Shown here piece after piece: positions 55,878 through 63,510 of a stretch of 64,000 bases of DNA (position 1 is the first letter of the stretch; each line of letters begins with the position of its first letter). The notes under the pieces are model-generated. The model was not told the DNA's origin and searched no databases. It was given only the letters and a program-made list of their open reading frames with translations. The stretch is from positions 124,001-188,000 of the forward strand of contig NZ_JAHBBW010000003.1 of NCBI RefSeq assembly GCF_018390535.1, in the 5' to 3' direction. The translations under genes and the position numbers were made by a program. The DNA comes from Bacteroides propionicigenes. GTDB lineage: Bacteria; Bacteroidota; Bacteroidia; Bacteroidales; Bacteroidaceae.

Positions 55878-58499
55878 ATGAAGCCTACTACTTTTCTTCT
55901 TTCAGCCCTTGCCTGCCTGTTCTTCATAGCGTCGTGCGCCCGTGAAGACGATCTCCCCACCAGTCCCGACTTGGAAGAGGGAATGCCTGCCTTGATACAT
56001 CTGCAGCTGAAAAACCGTGAACTGGAGACACGGAGCACCGGACTGACATCTGCCGAAGAGAAGAAAGTCAGTTCTATCCAAATCCTCATATTCGACCATA
56101 CAGGAAAGATTGTAACCAACGCATCTTACAGTGATGCCAACGGACTAACGAACATTCAGAACATTTCCACCTTGTCGGGAAGCAATATGAGCATATACGC
56201 CATAGCCAATCTGACTGCGGTCAACACCAACTTTACGCAAGCAGTGAACGATATTCACAATCTGACGGACATGAACAACCTCATTGTGTACACCACAGGA
56301 GGCGATATGGAGATAAACCGTAAAATGTTGATGTGGGGATATGCTTCCAACGTGGCAATCCCCGTCAATCCGGGCAGTATAACCGTATCCCTGAACCTTA
56401 GTTATGTAGTCTCCAAAATACACGTCAACTTGATAAACAATGTGCCTGCCGGCGAACAGGTAACTTGGTCGGACTGGAAGTTGCAGGACTTCCCCCGCCT
56501 GTCTTACCTCATACCGCGCAGCAGTGATGCCGTGAACCCAGCGAACGCTTCGGACTACTTGTCGTCCATCGCCACCTTTGCTTGGACCGATACCACATTC
56601 ACCGTAAACGGGGCGTCCAAACCCGGCAAGGCGACCGTGTTCTACCTCTTTGAAAACCGGCGCGGCGGCCGTACCGGCGGTTCGCCTGCCGACACCAACC
56701 CGTATAACAAGAATCTCTATGCCCCTGCACGCGCCACAGCCATCATAGCCAACGGATTCTATCAAAAGTCGGGTGCAAACACCGGCATCAAAGCCACCAT
56801 CTTTCTGGGAGCAAACAGCTACAATGATTACAACTTGGAACGGAGCAAAGAGTATACCTACCAGATAACCGTCAACGGCATCAATGACATAGAGATCGAC
56901 TCACGTATCGAGGGAGCGGCTTCGGGCTTTCAGGCATCCGTGCAGAACACCACGCTGGACTGCCATTACGATTGGCGTCCCATCAGGCTCGGTTCGTTTG
57001 CCAACACGCTCAGCCTGCAAATACTGGACAACTCGGGACTTCCCGCCACCTCCACCTTCTGGCTGAAAGTCTCTGCGCTCAACATCAATAAGTTTGTACC
57101 GGCAGGCACCAGTATGTGGGCACGTCCCACGTACAATCCGTCTACAGACATGAAAACCTCCATCAGCGGCATTGCATTTACGGATGCCACGCAGATGACC
57201 TTCCAAACCTATTATCTGTATGCCGACGAATACCTCTCGGAAGGAACAACCCGAAACGCCACCCTGCGCATCACCAATGCACAAGGAGCTTACGTAGACG
57301 TACCCATCACCCAGAAAGGCTACCAGACGATGGGTACAGTGGGTATGCGCAAATACAGTCTGCCGGGCGTCCTGCTCCCCACCGGCGACTATAAACTTGC
57401 CGTGGAGAATGTGGAGGAAACCGGGCTGATACTGACACCGGGAGCCGATACCGGGCTGGAAAAGACCTACACCATGCAATGGGGATTTCCCTCTACGGAT
57501 ATGCAGGCCGTGTTGCCACAGGTGGTATTCGATTACTACAAGCGCGCCGGGCTGGACAACACCAACAACCTCGTGTATCTGCCCTCGTCCACCATTCTGC
57601 ACAAGCCCTATCCGCGCACCGGTGAGAATGTGATAGCCGAAAACCTTTACGACCCCATTTTCAACACCTATGCCGCCCGCTATTGCTTCGAGAAGAACCG
57701 TGACACCAACGGAGACGGCTCTATACTGGGAGACGAAATAAAATGGTATCTGCCATCGGAAGACGAATTGGCGCTGATTTATGCGGGAGAACCCTCACTA
57801 AGTCAGACCTCTGCCGAAAAGATATCTGCCAATCTTTACTATTCGAGTACCGAATCGCAGAGTGGAAAAGACAATGCCATCTACACTCGCTTTGACAACG
57901 GGCGAAGCACCACCACCGCCAAAGGCAACACGCTCTACGTACGCTGCGTACGTGCAGTGGCAAGCGGTACCGGCGGACTCACCAGTCCGTATGTAGAAAC
58001 GCTAAGCGGTATCATCAACAACAACGGCTTCAAAAGTACCTCGCTGAAAAGTAGCGCCGTATCGCATCCCGTACCCGTACATCTATATTCCGATGCCACA
58101 AACCGTACGGTATCTCCACGATTCGTCGTAGCCAAAGCAGACATTGTCAATGTGAGTTGGGCAGCAGCCAACGGCTGGACTTCCGCTGCCAACAGTTCAT
58201 CGGGAACAGGCACTATTGCCTCACCCGCCACCGGATGTCAGGCTTACTCCGAACTCGGTGCACCCGCCGGTAGCTGGCGTGTCCCCACCCAACGGGAGTT
58301 GTATCTGATATATACCGTGAGAAAAGAGTTGCTTAGCAGTCTCGCAGGCTTTACAGACTTCCTGATGGACGGAACCCAATACTGGTCGTCCACGACCAAC
58401 TCCTCATCCGAAGCGTGGACTATGGATTTTGCTTTGGGGGCAATGATGAACCGTAGCAAGACAAGCCAATACCGGGTACGCTGCATCCGCGACCTATAA
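55878..58499 (+). CDS. Large fimbrial tip-type protein (DUF4906) with two lectin-like C-terminal domains
   Basis: An 873-residue lipoprotein precursor (FFIASC, Cys20). The N-terminal 200 residues repeat the fimbrillin-type start (SSIQILIFDHTGKIV, MSIYAIANLTAVN, SLNLSYVVSKIHVNLI) seen in DUF4906 proteins. The C-terminal third holds two copies of a DUF1566/FISUMP-like, C-type-lectin-like fold: IKWYLPSEDELALIY to TLYVRCVRAV, and SWRVPTQRELYLIY to YRVRCIRDL. A DTNGDGS calcium-loop-like stretch precedes the first. It likely caps the pilus and binds a host or microbial ligand; the ligand is unknown. Confidence 0.78.
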   Translation: MKPTTFLLSALACLFFIASCAREDDLPTSPDLEEGMPALIHLQLKNRELETRSTGLTSAEEKKVSSIQILIFDHTGKIVTNASYSDANGLTNIQNISTLSGSNMSIYAIANLTAVNTNFTQAVNDIHNLTDMNNLIVYTTGGDMEINRKMLMWGYASNVAIPVNPGSITVSLNLSYVVSKIHVNLINNVPAGEQVTWSDWKLQDFPRLSYLIPRSSDAVNPANASDYLSSIATFAWTDTTFTVNGASKPGKATVFYLFENRRGGRTGGSPADTNPYNKNLYAPARATAIIANGFYQKSGANTGIKATIFLGANSYNDYNLERSKEYTYQITVNGINDIEIDSRIEGAASGFQASVQNTTLDCHYDWRPIRLGSFANTLSLQILDNSGLPATSTFWLKVSALNINKFVPAGTSMWARPTYNPSTDMKTSISGIAFTDATQMTFQTYYLYADEYLSEGTTRNATLRITNAQGAYVDVPITQKGYQTMGTVGMRKYSLPGVLLPTGDYKLAVENVEETGLILTPGADTGLEKTYTMQWGFPSTDMQAVLPQVVFDYYKRAGLDNTNNLVYLPSSTILHKPYPRTGENVIAENLYDPIFNTYAARYCFEKNRDTNGDGSILGDEIKWYLPSEDELALIYAGEPSLSQTSAEKISANLYYSSTESQSGKDNAIYTRFDNGRSTTTAKGNTLYVRCVRAVASGTGGLTSPYVETLSGIINNNGFKSTSLKSSAVSHPVPVHLYSDATNRTVSPRFVVAKADIVNVSWAAANGWTSAANSSSGTGTIASPATGCQAYSELGAPAGSWRVPTQRELYLIYTVRKELLSSLAGFTDFLMDGTQYWSSTTNSSSEAWTMDFALGAMMNRSKTSQYRVRCIRDL

Positions 58500-58880
58500 G
58501 AAAAAGTTTTTTTCATCAAAAAACAAAAGGTTTAATGTGTCAATTTAGGAAGAAAGCGAAAGGATACAACTACTTATTATTAACTGCCACCTATTCTTTA
58601 AGCTTCAGTAAGAAGTATGATAAGTCAAACACATCATCTATTACGGGTAAACCCATGATGTGTTTGACTTTAATAGATAATGCGTTTGCCCCCTACGCAT
58701 CATGCAATTTCTCCGATAATAGTATTTGTTGCTTGTTCTTGTCCCAACTACAATCAATTATAAAAAGAATAGCAAGAGGAAATGAGTATTAGATAGGGGA
58801 TAAGTATTGCACTATAACTAAAATATAAATCCCCATAACCATTACAGTTACAGGGATTTATATATTAGCAATGTATTATA
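58500..58880. other. 381-bp gap between the tip gene and the GGGtGRT gene
   Basis: Holds a 16-bp perfect hairpin (58622-58670), the right copy of the direct repeat (58754-58896, reaching into the next gene) and its hairpin near 58829-58860. No gene is supported; short frames lack a start or composition. Confidence 0.6.
58622..58670. terminator. Perfect 16-bp stem-loop after the fimbrial operon
   Basis: AAGTCAAACACATCAT (58622-58637) pairs with ATGATGTGTTTGACTT (58655-58670), with an inner GGG/CCC stem. No long T run follows, so it may be an RNA stability or termination element. Confidence 0.6.
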
Positions 58881-58896
58881 TTACTTACTCAAAGCC
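58754..58896. repeat. Right copy of the ~140-bp direct repeat (end of the intact GGGtGRT gene)
   Basis: Same order as the left copy: TCAATTATA, then AGAATAG-AAGAGG, a hairpin with TTACAGGG, then the last codons of the gene. In this copy the repeat continues into the intact gene, so this is the parental form. Repeats lie about 6.8 kb apart in direct orientation. Confidence 0.75.
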
Positions 58897-59891
58897 TGAG
58901 CCACGTCAACCGCGCAAGCTACTGTACATCCTACCATCGGGTTGTTACCTATACCGAGGAAGCCCATCATTTCCACGTGAGCGGGAACTGATGAAGAACC
59001 AGCGAACTGAGCGTCTGAGTGCATACGGCCCATCGTGTCCGTCATGCCGTAAGAAGCAGGACCGGCAGCCATGTTGTCCGGGTGAAGTGTACGGCCTGTA
59101 CCGCCACCTGATGCTACTGAAAAGTAAGGTTTACCGGCAAGAACACGTTCTTTCTTGTAAGTACCTGCAACGGGGTGTTGGAAACGAGTCGGGTTAGTAG
59201 AGTTGCCTGTGATAGATACATCTACGCCTTCTTTCCACATGATGGCTACACCTTCGCGAACATCGTCAGCGCCATAGCATTTTACTTTGGCACGAGGACC
59301 GTCGCTGTATGCGATTTCACGAACTACTTTCAGTTCACCTGTATAGTAGTCAAATTGAGTCTGAACATAAGTAAAGCCGTTGATACGAGAGATGATTTGT
59401 GCTGCATCTTTACCCAAACCGTTCAGGATACAACGCAAAGGCTCTTTACGTACTTTGTCAGCTTTGGCGGCAATTTTGATTGCACCTTCTGCAGCTGCGA
59501 AAGATTCGTGACCTGCCAAGAAAGCAAAGCACTTAGTCTCTTCGCGAAGCAACATGGCAGCCAGATTACCGTGACCGATACCAACCTTACGGTCGTCGGC
59601 TACAGAACCCGGAATACAGAATGCCTGCAATCCGATACCGATAGCTTCAGCAGCATCAGCAGCGTTCTTGCAACCTTTTTTGATAGCGATGGCGCAACCT
59701 ACCACATAAGCCCATTTTGCATTTTCGAAACAGATGGGCTGAGTTTCTTCACACGTCTTATAAGGATCGAGTCCGGCAGCTTCGCAGATAGCGTTAGCTT
59801 CCTCGATGTCTTTGATGCCGTTAGCGTTCAAGGCTTCGATGATACCTTTGATACGACGGTCTTGACTTTCAAATTTTACTTCTCTAATCAT
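58881..59891 (-). CDS. GGGtGRT family protein, function unknown
   Basis: A 336-residue soluble protein whose family is named for its motif, seen here as SVASGGGTGRTLHP (262-268). Conserved stretches include NPTRFQHPVAGTYKKE, MGRMHSDAQFAGSSSVPAHVEMMGFL and GIGNNPMVGCTVACAVD. Cys residues are scattered (ICEAAGLDPYKTCEETQPIC). The function is not known to me. The start at 59891 follows a strong AAGGAGG site; the longer frame to 59930 overlaps the upstream gene. It sits 19 bp after a NifU-like scaffold gene, implying a shared, possibly iron-sulfur, task. Confidence 0.88.
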   Translation of the reverse strand: MIREVKFESQDRRIKGIIEALNANGIKDIEEANAICEAAGLDPYKTCEETQPICFENAKWAYVVGCAIAIKKGCKNAADAAEAIGIGLQAFCIPGSVADDRKVGIGHGNLAAMLLREETKCFAFLAGHESFAAAEGAIKIAAKADKVRKEPLRCILNGLGKDAAQIISRINGFTYVQTQFDYYTGELKVVREIAYSDGPRAKVKCYGADDVREGVAIMWKEGVDVSITGNSTNPTRFQHPVAGTYKKERVLAGKPYFSVASGGGTGRTLHPDNMAAGPASYGMTDTMGRMHSDAQFAGSSSVPAHVEMMGFLGIGNNPMVGCTVACAVDVAQALSK

Positions 59892-59910
59892 AGTTTCTTT
59901 CCTCCTTATA

Positions 59911-60612
59911 TTATTCGTGACGTGGATCAATGTGTTTAACAGCTCCCTGTTCTGCAGTGAAGCGTCCGTAAGTACCGGTTACTTTCTTCAATGCTTCGTT
60001 GGCATCAGTACCTTTCTTGATTTCATCCATGAATTTACCCATGTGAACGAATTCGTATCCGCAGATTTCATCGTTCTTATCAAGAGCGATAGTCTTGATA
60101 TAACCTTCTGCCATTTCCAGGTAACGAGGACCCTTTGCCAAAGTACCGTACAGAGTACCTACCTGGCTGCGCAGACCCTTGCCCAAGTCTTCCAAACCGG
60201 CACCGATAATCAAACCGCCTTCTGAGAAAGCCGACTGAGTGCGTCCGTAAACGATTTGCAGGAAGAGTTCGCGCATTGCTGTATTGATAGCGTCGCAAAC
60301 GAGGTCGGTATTCAATGCTTCGAGTACTGTCTTGCCCGGAAGGATTTCAGCTGCCATAGCGGCTGAGTGAGTCATACCGGAGCAGCCGATTGTTTCGACC
60401 AATGCTTCCTGAATGATACCTTCTTTTACGTTCAAAGTCAGTTTACAAGCACCTTGCTGAGGAGCACACCAACCTACACCATGTGTCAAACCTGAAATAT
60501 CAACGATTTCTTTTGATTTTACCCATTTGCCTTCTTCGGGTATGGGAGCCGGTCCGTGGTTAGGACCTTTCTTTACAACACACATGTGTTCCACTTCGTG
60601 TGAATAAGTCAT
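59911..60612 (-). CDS. NifU/IscU-like iron-sulfur scaffold protein
   Basis: A 233-residue protein. The core ETIGCSGMTHSAAMAAEILPGKTVLEAL matches the NifU/IscU scaffold (GCG..A.....GKT.eEA). Cys49, Cys56, Cys77 and Cys106 are candidate cluster ligands; the classic NifU set is three. A family-specific N-terminal extension (PNHGPAPIPEEGKW) and a C-terminal region of about 100 residues (GTLAKGPRYLEMAEGYIKTI, CGYEFVHMG) are additional. No isc/suf genes are adjacent, so this is likely a dedicated scaffold or carrier for the GGGtGRT protein downstream. Confidence 0.82.
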   Translation of the reverse strand: MTYSHEVEHMCVVKKGPNHGPAPIPEEGKWVKSKEIVDISGLTHGVGWCAPQQGACKLTLNVKEGIIQEALVETIGCSGMTHSAAMAAEILPGKTVLEALNTDLVCDAINTAMRELFLQIVYGRTQSAFSEGGLIIGAGLEDLGKGLRSQVGTLYGTLAKGPRYLEMAEGYIKTIALDKNDEICGYEFVHMGKFMDEIKKGTDANEALKKVTGTYGRFTAEQGAVKHIDPRHE

Positions 60613-60758
60613 AATTAGCTCTTTTTTAAGTTATAATTAAAAAAAACGTAGTTCTATGTTTTATTAAACGGTCACAAAGGTAGTCGTTTTCTTGCTTTCT
60701 GCCAACCGTTCAATTTGACTTTTTTTCTAAAAATAGGTAATAACGGATAGAGACTTAG

Positions 60759-60786
60759 CGTATTGCAATGTAGAGATTGCAATACG
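60759..60786. repeat. 11-bp perfect inverted repeat
   Basis: CGTATTGCAAT (60759-60769) and ATTGCAATACG (60776-60786) form a stem with a 6-base loop, adjacent to the large palindrome. Confidence 0.7.
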
Positions 60787-60796
60787 ATTGGCAGCT

Positions 60797-60928
60797 TGAC
60801 ACCCTGTCACCATACTTGCATAACTTTTTCCTCATACGCGCGTGCAGGAAATGCACGTTTCATACATTCTAAAAAAAATCTCCTGCGCGCGCGAGGGAAA
60901 GTTATGTAAGTATGGTGACAGGGTGTCA
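60797..60928. repeat. 132-bp palindromic element
   Basis: Outer arms 60797-60827 and 60898-60928 are complementary over 31 bp with a single G-U. Inside, CCTC/GAGG and GCGCGTGCAGGA/TCCTGCGCGCGC (60838-60849 with 60881-60892, one G-U) prolong the stem. The loop is about 31 bases. It looks like a small mobile palindrome (MITE-like) or a structured RNA. Confidence 0.8.
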
Positions 60929-61009
60929 CAATGCTTTGTTTGCAGAGTAGAGGTTTAGCGTTGCAGAGTTGACCTTTGGCAACGTAAAGCTGACCTTTGA
61001 CAGCTTAAA
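60926..61009. repeat. 21-bp repeats with a covarying hairpin
   Basis: Units 60968-60988 and 60989-61009 are adjacent and match at 17 of 21 bases. Each can fold: GTTG...CAAC in the first, GCTG...CAGC in the second, so one T-A pair became C-G. Two weaker units with the same period lie upstream (60926, 60947). Confidence 0.65.
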
Positions 61010-61018
61010 GGTGTACTA

Positions 61019-61050
61019 TTGCATTTCCTTGAATAATTTTGGTATCTTTG
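61019..61050 (+). promoter_or_regulatory. Promoter of the DMP19-like gene
   Basis: TTG at 61019-61021, 21-bp gap, and TATCTTTG (TAnnTTTG) at 61043-61050, 33 bp before the ATG. Confidence 0.6.
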
Positions 61051-61083
61051 CCGCTATATACTTAAAAACAGAAAATTAAGATT

Positions 61084-61584
61084 ATGGTAGAAATAGCGGA
61101 TAAAGTTCTGCAACAAGCTGCAGGTGAAGGAATGGATGCTTTCATTCAAGTATTTACAGATACGTACAAGGAAAAAACAGGTGGCGAGCTGACTGCTGAA
61201 ACGATGCCTTTGCTCACCGGCGAACAACATTCGTTACTGGCATATCAGATATTCCGCGACGAACTGATGGAGGGTGGATTTTGCCAATTGATACAGAACG
61301 GGTATGGGGGCTATATCTTTGCTAACCCGTTTGCCAAGGTTATGCGCTTGTGGGGAGTGGGCGATTTAAGCAAGCTGGTGTATGCTGCCAAGAAGATATA
61401 TGATGCTCACCGTGAAGACTTGGAACGTGAGCGTACGGATGATGAGTTTATGGCTATGTACGAGCAATATGAAGCTTTTGATGCGTTGGAAGATGAATTT
61501 TTGGAAAAAGAGGAAGAATATACAGCGTTGGTTGCCAGCTATGTAGACGAACATCTGGATTTATTTGCAAAAATAATAAAGTAG
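61084..61584 (+). CDS. DMP19/DUF4375-like protein
   Basis: A 166-residue acidic protein. The central DELMEGGFCQLIQNGYGGYIFANPFAKVMRLWG matches the C-terminal part of the DMP19 (DNA-mimic)/DUF4375 fold, followed by a helical, Glu-rich tail (HREDLERERTDDEFMAMYEQ, LEKEEEYTALV). Its negative charge fits a DNA-mimic or a generic helical fold. In Neisseria DMP19 inhibits a transcription repressor; in Bacteroides the target is unknown. Single-gene unit with its own promoter. Confidence 0.65.
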   Translation: MVEIADKVLQQAAGEGMDAFIQVFTDTYKEKTGGELTAETMPLLTGEQHSLLAYQIFRDELMEGGFCQLIQNGYGGYIFANPFAKVMRLWGVGDLSKLVYAAKKIYDAHREDLERERTDDEFMAMYEQYEAFDALEDEFLEKEEEYTALVASYVDEHLDLFAKIIK

Positions 61585-61637
61585 TGTTTGCAGTATTTTT
61601 TAAGTTTCTGCATTTACATTATGTGAATTGAAATTTA

Positions 61638-61645
61638 TATCTTTG
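61638..61645 (+). promoter_or_regulatory. Bacteroidota -7 element for the lipoprotein gene
   Basis: TATCTTTG, 23 bp before ATG 61668 (17 bp before 61662). Confidence 0.5.
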
Positions 61646-61661
61646 CAAACTCTAAAAAAAT

Positions 61662-62471
61662 ATGTTTATGAAACAATTAAAATTCTTGATGGTTGCTTTT
61701 ACCCTGATGATGGGTGTTTCTTTAACTTCATGTATGGGAGATAGTGATCCTACTGTGGGCGGTACTTTTGTAATGGAAGTGGTAGACCCTATTTATTGCT
61801 CATTCAAATTTGCGGATAGTGATATTAAATACACTGCTGTGAATGCCAGCAAGTTGATTACAGATACTGATTTAAAATTAAATTCAGGTGATATTGTACA
61901 GATTGCATGGAGTTATAATTCAGAAGAACAACCTGTGACAGAACAGACTAAAGAAATAAAAGTAACTGTTGCAGGCATTCAAAATCTGAGTACAGCTACC
62001 GCAAGTTATGTGCTTAATAGTACAGGGGCTGATGACTTTGAAAATGCGACAATTAAAAAAATCGGCTTCGCCAGCGATTATTCAAATTCTAATAATGGTA
62101 TCAGCTACTATGATAAGGAGACTATCCTGATACCGGTTGTTTTCTTATATAATTCAGCGGATTTAACCAAGCATCACTTTACTTTGGTTTATGACGAATC
62201 ACAGGAGCCGGCTGATGATACGACTTTAGAACTGTATTTGCGTTATGAGACAACTGACACTGAAGTAAAAGCTGATGGTAATATTTATAAAGCATTTGGC
62301 ATAGAGGAGGCTCTTTCTGTATTTAAGGCAAAAACAGGCAAAAGCGCTCCTACGAAAATAAAGATTTGGGCAAATGAAGGTCAGAAAGCTGATTCAAATA
62401 GTTTGGAGAACGCTAAAGACGAGCTTCAGTCCTATGAGGTAAGCTACTCATTTAAAACAGATGATAAATAA
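61662..62471 (+). CDS. Lipoprotein, NigD-like (tentative)
   Basis: About 267-269 residues with a lipobox (SLTSCMGD). Residues 30-130 look like an OB-like domain (YCSFKFADSDIKYTAVNASK, DIVQIAWSYNSEEQPVTEQT) and the rest a beta-sandwich (IPVVFLYNSADLTKHHFTLV, LELYLRYETTDTEVKA), as in NigD-like outer-membrane lipoproteins. The match is by layout only. The start could be 61662 or 61668. The Yip1-like gene starts immediately after the stop with TTG. Confidence 0.6.
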   Translation: MFMKQLKFLMVAFTLMMGVSLTSCMGDSDPTVGGTFVMEVVDPIYCSFKFADSDIKYTAVNASKLITDTDLKLNSGDIVQIAWSYNSEEQPVTEQTKEIKVTVAGIQNLSTATASYVLNSTGADDFENATIKKIGFASDYSNSNNGISYYDKETILIPVVFLYNSADLTKHHFTLVYDESQEPADDTTLELYLRYETTDTEVKADGNIYKAFGIEEALSVFKAKTGKSAPTKIKIWANEGQKADSNSLENAKDELQSYEVSYSFKTDDK

Positions 62472-63047
62472 TTGAATTACAAGGAATTATTTCATATAGC
62501 AATGCAACTGATTTCCTCTCCGGCACGTGCCTGGGAGGAAATTCGTTTGGAAGAGGATAGGCGAAAGGTGTTTACAGCTTTTGTCTATCCTATGATTGGT
62601 TTATGCGGATTGTCAGTCTTTATCGGTTCTTTGATGGCGAAAGGCTGGGGCGGTCCGCAAAGTTTTCAGTATGCCATGACACAATGCTGTGCGGTGGCGG
62701 TATCCCTGTTCGGGGGATATTTTTTGGCAGCCTATCTCATCAATGGGTTGCGTGTCCGTATGTTTTTTATGGACAATGATATTCCTTTGACGCAACAGTT
62801 TGCAGGTTATGCGTTGGTAGTCCCTTTCTTGTTGAAAATCATTATAGGCATATTGCCCGATTTCAGCATAATAGCCTTGTTGCTTCAATTTTATATTGTG
62901 TATGTAGTGTGGGAAGGAAGCGCTATTGTGATGAAAGTAGCGGAAAAAGACCGTTTGAGGTTCACCATTCTTTCTTCTATTTTGTTAATAGCTTGTCCGG
63001 CAGTGATAGAATTCATATTCAATAAGCTGACGGTAGTGCTGAACTGA
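62472..63047 (+). CDS. Yip1-like membrane protein
   Basis: A 191-residue protein with four to five TM helices ([78 protein letters not shown]) preceded by [19 protein letters not shown], a start typical of Yip1-domain proteins. The start codon is TTG at 62472, directly after the previous stop (TAA TTG); an internal ATG would remove the conserved start. smpB follows 8 bp later. Confidence 0.75.
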   Translation: MNYKELFHIAMQLISSPARAWEEIRLEEDRRKVFTAFVYPMIGLCGLSVFIGSLMAKGWGGPQSFQYAMTQCCAVAVSLFGGYFLAAYLINGLRVRMFFMDNDIPLTQQFAGYALVVPFLLKIIIGILPDFSIIALLLQFYIVYVVWEGSAIVMKVAEKDRLRFTILSSILLIACPAVIEFIFNKLTVVLN

Positions 63048-63055
63048 TTGATTTT

Positions 63056-63508
63056 ATGAAACAAGCTCCTGTAAATATTAAGAATAAGCGTGCTACATTC
63101 GATTACGAATTGGTAGATACCTATACTGCGGGCATTGTGCTCACCGGTACGGAGATTAAGTCTATCCGTTTGGGAAAAGCCAGTCTGGTAGATACATTCT
63201 GTTACTTTGCCAACGGCGAACTGTGGGTAAAGAATATGCATATCGCCGAATATTTTTATGGTTCGTACAATAACCATAACGCACGCAGGGAGCGTAAACT
63301 TCTGTTGACAAAAAAAGAGCTGGATAAACTGCAGCGAGGCTCGAAAGATCCCGGTTTTACCATGATACCCGTCCGTTTGTTTATCAATGAAAAAGGACTG
63401 GCAAAGGTTGTTGTTGCTCTTGCAAAGGGTAAGAAGCAATATGACAAACGTGAGGCTTTGAAAGAAAAAGATGATAAGCGCGATATGGCGCGTATGTTCA
63501 AAAGATAA
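63056..63508 (+). CDS. smpB: SsrA-binding protein SmpB
   Basis: A 150-residue RNA-binding protein that brings tmRNA to stalled ribosomes. Seen: [74 protein letters not shown] and the basic C-terminal tail [20 protein letters not shown] that enters the mRNA channel. tmRNA itself was not found in the window. metH starts 2 bp downstream. Confidence 0.96.
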   Translation: MKQAPVNIKNKRATFDYELVDTYTAGIVLTGTEIKSIRLGKASLVDTFCYFANGELWVKNMHIAEYFYGSYNNHNARRERKLLLTKKELDKLQRGSKDPGFTMIPVRLFINEKGLAKVVVALAKGKKQYDKREALKEKDDKRDMARMFKR

Positions 63509-63510
63509 TT

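Larger units (their letters stand above)
60613..61083. other. 471-bp gap rich in palindromes and repeats
   Basis: Contains an 11-bp stem-loop, the 132-bp palindrome 60797-60928, the 21-bp repeats 60926-61009 and a promoter at 61019-61050. No gene is supported. Confidence 0.7.

Noticed and set aside
63489..63510. Cobalamin riboswitch before metH
   Set aside because: metH starts 2 bp after smpB; there is no room.
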